From the NCBI RefSeq assembly GCF_001436255.1, contig NZ_AZEI01000082.1:15137-79136 (forward strand): 64,000 nt of DNA. Direction: 5' to 3'. The notes under the pieces were generated by a model, which worked only from the letters and a program-made list of their open reading frames with translations, was not told where the DNA came from and did no database searches. How positions within the stretch are numbered: position 1 is the stretch's first letter; each line of letters opens with the position of its first letter. Below, one piece after another: positions 61,886 through 64,000 of this stretch. The position numbers were made by a program, and so were the translations under genes. The DNA is from Lentilactobacillus rapi DSM 19907 = JCM 15042. Lineage in GTDB: Bacteria; Bacillota; Bacilli; Lactobacillales; Lactobacillaceae.

Positions 61886-62076
61886 GGTTTGTTATACCTC
61901 ATTCTGATTTAAATTCCAATTTCAAATAATTTATAGGTAATTGATTCAAGTTAATAATTCAACATAGATTTTACACTTTTTAGATTAAAGGACAACTTAC
62001 AGGTAATTATACTGTGTGCCCACCGGTTTCCCAATGCAAATCAGAATATCAAGATAAACTTAAATGTTCCTTAAAA
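61886..62076. promoter_or_regulatory. Promoter region of the two-component operon
   Basis: 190 bp of AT-rich sequence between the response regulator start and the repeat A cluster. No coding sequence was seen. No perfect promoter could be assigned. Confidence 0.4.
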
Positions 62077-62195
62077 AGTGCGCGAGTCCAAGCGGTTAGC
62101 AATCGGAGCATAAGTCGCCTAATCCGGAAATCCCGGTTCTGGGGATTTTTGGATTAGGTGCTTATGTGCAGGTTGCTGCCTGGAGGAGCGGTCCT
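62077..62195 (+). repeat. Repeat A copy
   Basis: Arms CATAAG/CTTATG and CCTAATCCGGAAATCCC/GGGGATTTTTGGATTAGG pair. The outer arms TCCAAGC/GCCTGGA and AGCAATC/GGTTGCT show one mismatch each, so this copy is slightly eroded. Confidence 0.88.
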
Positions 62196-62199
62196 AATA

Positions 62200-62318
62200 A
62201 GTGAGCGGAGTAAAGCGGTTAGAAACTGGAGCCTAAGTCTCCTTCGGCAGAAATCCCTTGTTTTGGGATTTTTGCCGAAGGTGCTTAGGAGGAAGTTTCT
62301 GCTTTACGCAGCTGTCCT
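62200..62318 (+). repeat. Repeat A copy, perfectly paired
   Basis: Arms GTAAAGC/GCTTTAC, AGAAACT/AGTTTCT, CCTAAG/CTTAGG and CCTTCGGCA/TGCCGAAGG. The third arm CCTAAG differs from the usual CATAAG or CGTAAG, and its partner has changed to match. Confidence 0.92.
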
Positions 62319-62319
62319 A

Positions 62320-62360
62320 AAAAGTGCGCGAGTCCAGGCGGTTAGCATTCTGAGCATAAC
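62320..62360 (+). repeat. Repeat A fragment, left end
   Basis: AAGTGCGCGAGTCCAGGCGG followed by TTAGCATTCTGAGCATAA is the left end of a copy that stops at the pncB terminator. Confidence 0.75.
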
Positions 62361-62391
62361 AAAAAAGCCACCAACCCAAGTCAGCGGCTCA
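62361..62391 (-). terminator. Intrinsic terminator of pncB
   Basis: On the - strand AGCCGC pairs with GTGGCT and is followed by TTTTTTG. Confidence 0.7.
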
Positions 62392-62404
62392 AACCATCAC
62401 TATT

Positions 62405-63832
62405 CTACTTTCCCTGGGCTTCCAGCAGCTTCTCCTGCATTTGATCCAACGCATGGGTCACATACACTGGGAATTCGTCGGGGTTGACCAATCGTTGGGT
62501 GGTGGAAGGTAATTCGCTTAATAATGCTTTACTGTGCTTTTGAATCTCGAAAACATCCGGTAAATCCGCTTTAAGCTTTTCACCATCTAAAACAGCCTCT
62601 TGAAGAGGGACCGCATCAAAATCTGTTAGGAACTGATCCCGTTTTGTAGCCAACGGGTTTGCCTTCACGACATCTAATTGATCATTCAACGTTTCATCTT
62701 TCAATGCGATCACATCGGCAAATGCCCGCTTAGTCCCATGGTGATATAATCGATAAACTTGTTTCAAGCCTGGCAGGGTCACCTTTTCACGACTGGCACT
62801 CACTTTAATCTTCGGAACGAGTTTGCCGCCATCTGAAACGGCAGCCAATTTATAAACCCCACTCAAAACAGGCGACGAAGCACTGGTGATCAAATTTTCA
62901 CCGATTCCGAAATTATCCAGAGGAGCGCCTTCATTCAGCAAGGACATCACAACGTGTTCATCCAACGCGTTTGAAGCAGTAATCTTCACTTCTGGGAAGC
63001 CGGCATCATCGAGGAGCTTACGGGCACCACGGGCTAACTGGGTAATATCGCCTGAATCGATGCGGATGCCGACCGGCTTGTGACCACTTGCCTTGAGCTT
63101 TTTAAATACTTTAATCGCATTTGGAACCCCAGACTTCAAGACGTCGTAAGTATCAACCAACAACGCTGCGGTATCTGGATAGACGTCAGCCCATTTTTCA
63201 AAGGCGGTCAACTCATCCGGAAAGGCTTCAATCCAGGCATGGGCCATGGTGCCGGCAGCTGGAATGCCAAACTTCTTAGCGGCCAAAACGTTGGACGTGC
63301 TGGAGCAGCCGCCAATTACAGCTGCCCGGGCACCATACGTTGCACTGCTTGGGCCCTGAGCTCTGCGGGCACCGAACTCCATCACCGGTCGTTTGCCAGC
63401 AGCGTACGTAATTCGACGAGCTTTAGTGGCAATCAGTGATTGATGGTTCATCAAGTTGAGGACCATCGTTTCAAACAACTGAGTCTGTAACAGCGGGCCG
63501 CGGATTGTCAGTAGTGGTTCTCGTGGAAAGACTGGCGTGCCTTCAGGGATAGCCGATACCTGGCAGTCAAAATGGAAATTCTTCAAATAATCCAAGAAGT
63601 CTTCTTTGAACAATCCCAAGGAACGTAGGTAATTGATATCACTTTGGTCAAAATGGAAGTTGCGCAATCCTTCGACAACCTGTTGGAGGCCGGCAACCAC
63701 GACAAAGCTCCCCTTATCTGGTACCTTGCGGAAGAAGACATCAAAGACCCCTTCTTCGTCAGGAATCGTTTGTTGGTAGCCATTTGCCATCGAAAGTTCA
63801 TACAAGTCCGTCAACATTGATAAATTATCCAT
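62405..63832 (-). CDS. pncB: Nicotinate phosphoribosyltransferase
   Basis: A 475-residue NAPRTase that joins nicotinate and PRPP to nicotinate mononucleotide in NAD salvage. LTDLYELSMANGY at the start, the active-site His-containing AGTMAHAWIEAFPDELTAF (about 194-212), RIDSGDITQLARGARKLLD (about 257-275) and SNALDEHVV near 288 are conserved. Lactobacilli depend on nicotinate salvage. AAAAAGGA precedes the ATG. An upstream repeated ACTTTTATTA motif may be an operator. Confidence 0.95.
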   Translation of the reverse strand: MDNLSMLTDLYELSMANGYQQTIPDEEGVFDVFFRKVPDKGSFVVVAGLQQVVEGLRNFHFDQSDINYLRSLGLFKEDFLDYLKNFHFDCQVSAIPEGTPVFPREPLLTIRGPLLQTQLFETMVLNLMNHQSLIATKARRITYAAGKRPVMEFGARRAQGPSSATYGARAAVIGGCSSTSNVLAAKKFGIPAAGTMAHAWIEAFPDELTAFEKWADVYPDTAALLVDTYDVLKSGVPNAIKVFKKLKASGHKPVGIRIDSGDITQLARGARKLLDDAGFPEVKITASNALDEHVVMSLLNEGAPLDNFGIGENLITSASSPVLSGVYKLAAVSDGGKLVPKIKVSASREKVTLPGLKQVYRLYHHGTKRAFADVIALKDETLNDQLDVVKANPLATKRDQFLTDFDAVPLQEAVLDGEKLKADLPDVFEIQKHSKALLSELPSTTQRLVNPDEFPVYVTHALDQMQEKLLEAQGK

Positions 63833-63874
63833 AAGTCATCCTTCTTTTTAATTCGCTAAATTTAAGTAAAATTA

Positions 63875-63915
63875 ACTTTTATTAGCCTAAATAAAAGTAT
63901 TCAAAACTTTTATTA
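63875..63915. promoter_or_regulatory. Candidate operator upstream of pncB
   Basis: ACTTTTATT at 63875 and AATAAAAGT at 63890-63898 form an inverted repeat; ACTTTTATTA recurs at 63906-63915. The three half-sites lie 43-83 bp before the pncB start. Confidence 0.5.
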
Positions 63916-63941
63916 CACATTAACGCCAATTGGCAATTAAT

Positions 63942-64000
63942 TCAAGCCCCAATGTAGGCCAGCTTGTATAAACGTGCCGGACGGCCTGGTCGCTTGGCAG
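63942..64000 (-). CDS. 3' end of a gene, possibly a winged-helix regulator
   Basis: The last 18 residues, AKRPGRPARLYKLAYIGA, then TGA. The GRPARLYKL ending resembles C-termini of winged-helix regulators, including NUDIX-type NAD regulators (NrtR). That would suit a gene just upstream of pncB. The rest lies outside the window, so this is tentative. Confidence 0.4.
   Translation of the reverse strand, partial: AKRPGRPARLYKLAYIGA

Noticed and set aside
1-64000. tRNA, rRNA, prophage or insertion sequences
   Set aside because: No tRNA-like CCA-ended cloverleaf, rRNA segment, transposase or phage gene was recognised in the window.

Overview
The window looks like chromosomal DNA of a heterofermentative lactobacillus, most likely of the Lentilactobacillus (L. 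buchneri) group. This is inferred from moderate GC content, Firmicute ribosome binding sites, a surface protein with a DUF5776-type C-terminus, the two-subunit LacL/LacM beta-galactosidase, and many Lactobacillaceae-type transporters and regulators. No rRNA, tRNA, prophage, transposase or CRISPR array was seen. The species call is inference.

Layout. 0-14 kb: a DUF1836 regulator with a class I glutamine amidotransferase, small secreted and membrane proteins, a KDG kinase, a GntR/FCD regulator, a DD-carboxypeptidase, a DUF3737-MalY aminotransferase pair, a D-2-hydroxyacid dehydrogenase, a DHA2 exporter, a GNAT acetyltransferase and a secreted matrixin-like protease. 14-30 kb: a carbohydrate region for hexuronates, arabinosides and galactosides. 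It holds a frameshifted second KDG kinase, KDPG aldolase, a choloylglycine hydrolase, mannonate dehydratase (uxuA), a second GntR/FCD regulator, a LacY-like transporter, a GH51 arabinofuranosidase, an ArsR-type regulator with a long extra domain, lacLM, an AraC regulator and an SLC45-like transporter. 30-40 kb: tyrosine phosphatase, CorA, MntH, cold-shock protein, GlcU/RbsU-type sugar uptake, an SDR enzyme coupled to an HhH-GPD glycosylase, and a YjeM-like permease. 40-50 kb: an alpha-galactosidase module (MFS, GH36, LacI), a DUF5776 surface protein, GpmA, an AI-2E family protein, a TPR-like membrane protein and YueI. 50-57 kb: a seven-gene operon pxpB-pxpC-accB-accC-DUF1445-pxpA-NRAMP-like. 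57-64 kb: AzlCD, a response regulator-histidine kinase-DD-carboxypeptidase operon, pncB, and the 3' end of one more gene.

How the genes work together. The hexuronate genes (uxuA, KDG kinase, KDPG aldolase) form the lower glucuronate/galacturonate pathway, with two FCD regulators and AT-rich operators. CcpA-type cre sites sit before several sugar genes. The alpha-galactosidase and its divergent transporter share a 15-bp LacI-type operator. The pxp operon combines a 5-oxoprolinase set with a biotin carboxylase and biotin carrier, which recalls urea carboxylase split into separate subunits.

The least explained feature is a family of about 119-bp nested palindromes (repeat A: ten complete copies plus fragments). 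Their stems differ between copies but remain complementary, while the unpaired loops stay constant. They lie mainly just after stop codons. A second family (repeat B, up to about 190 bp) lies at gene 3' ends, and every copy has the same orientation on the + strand.
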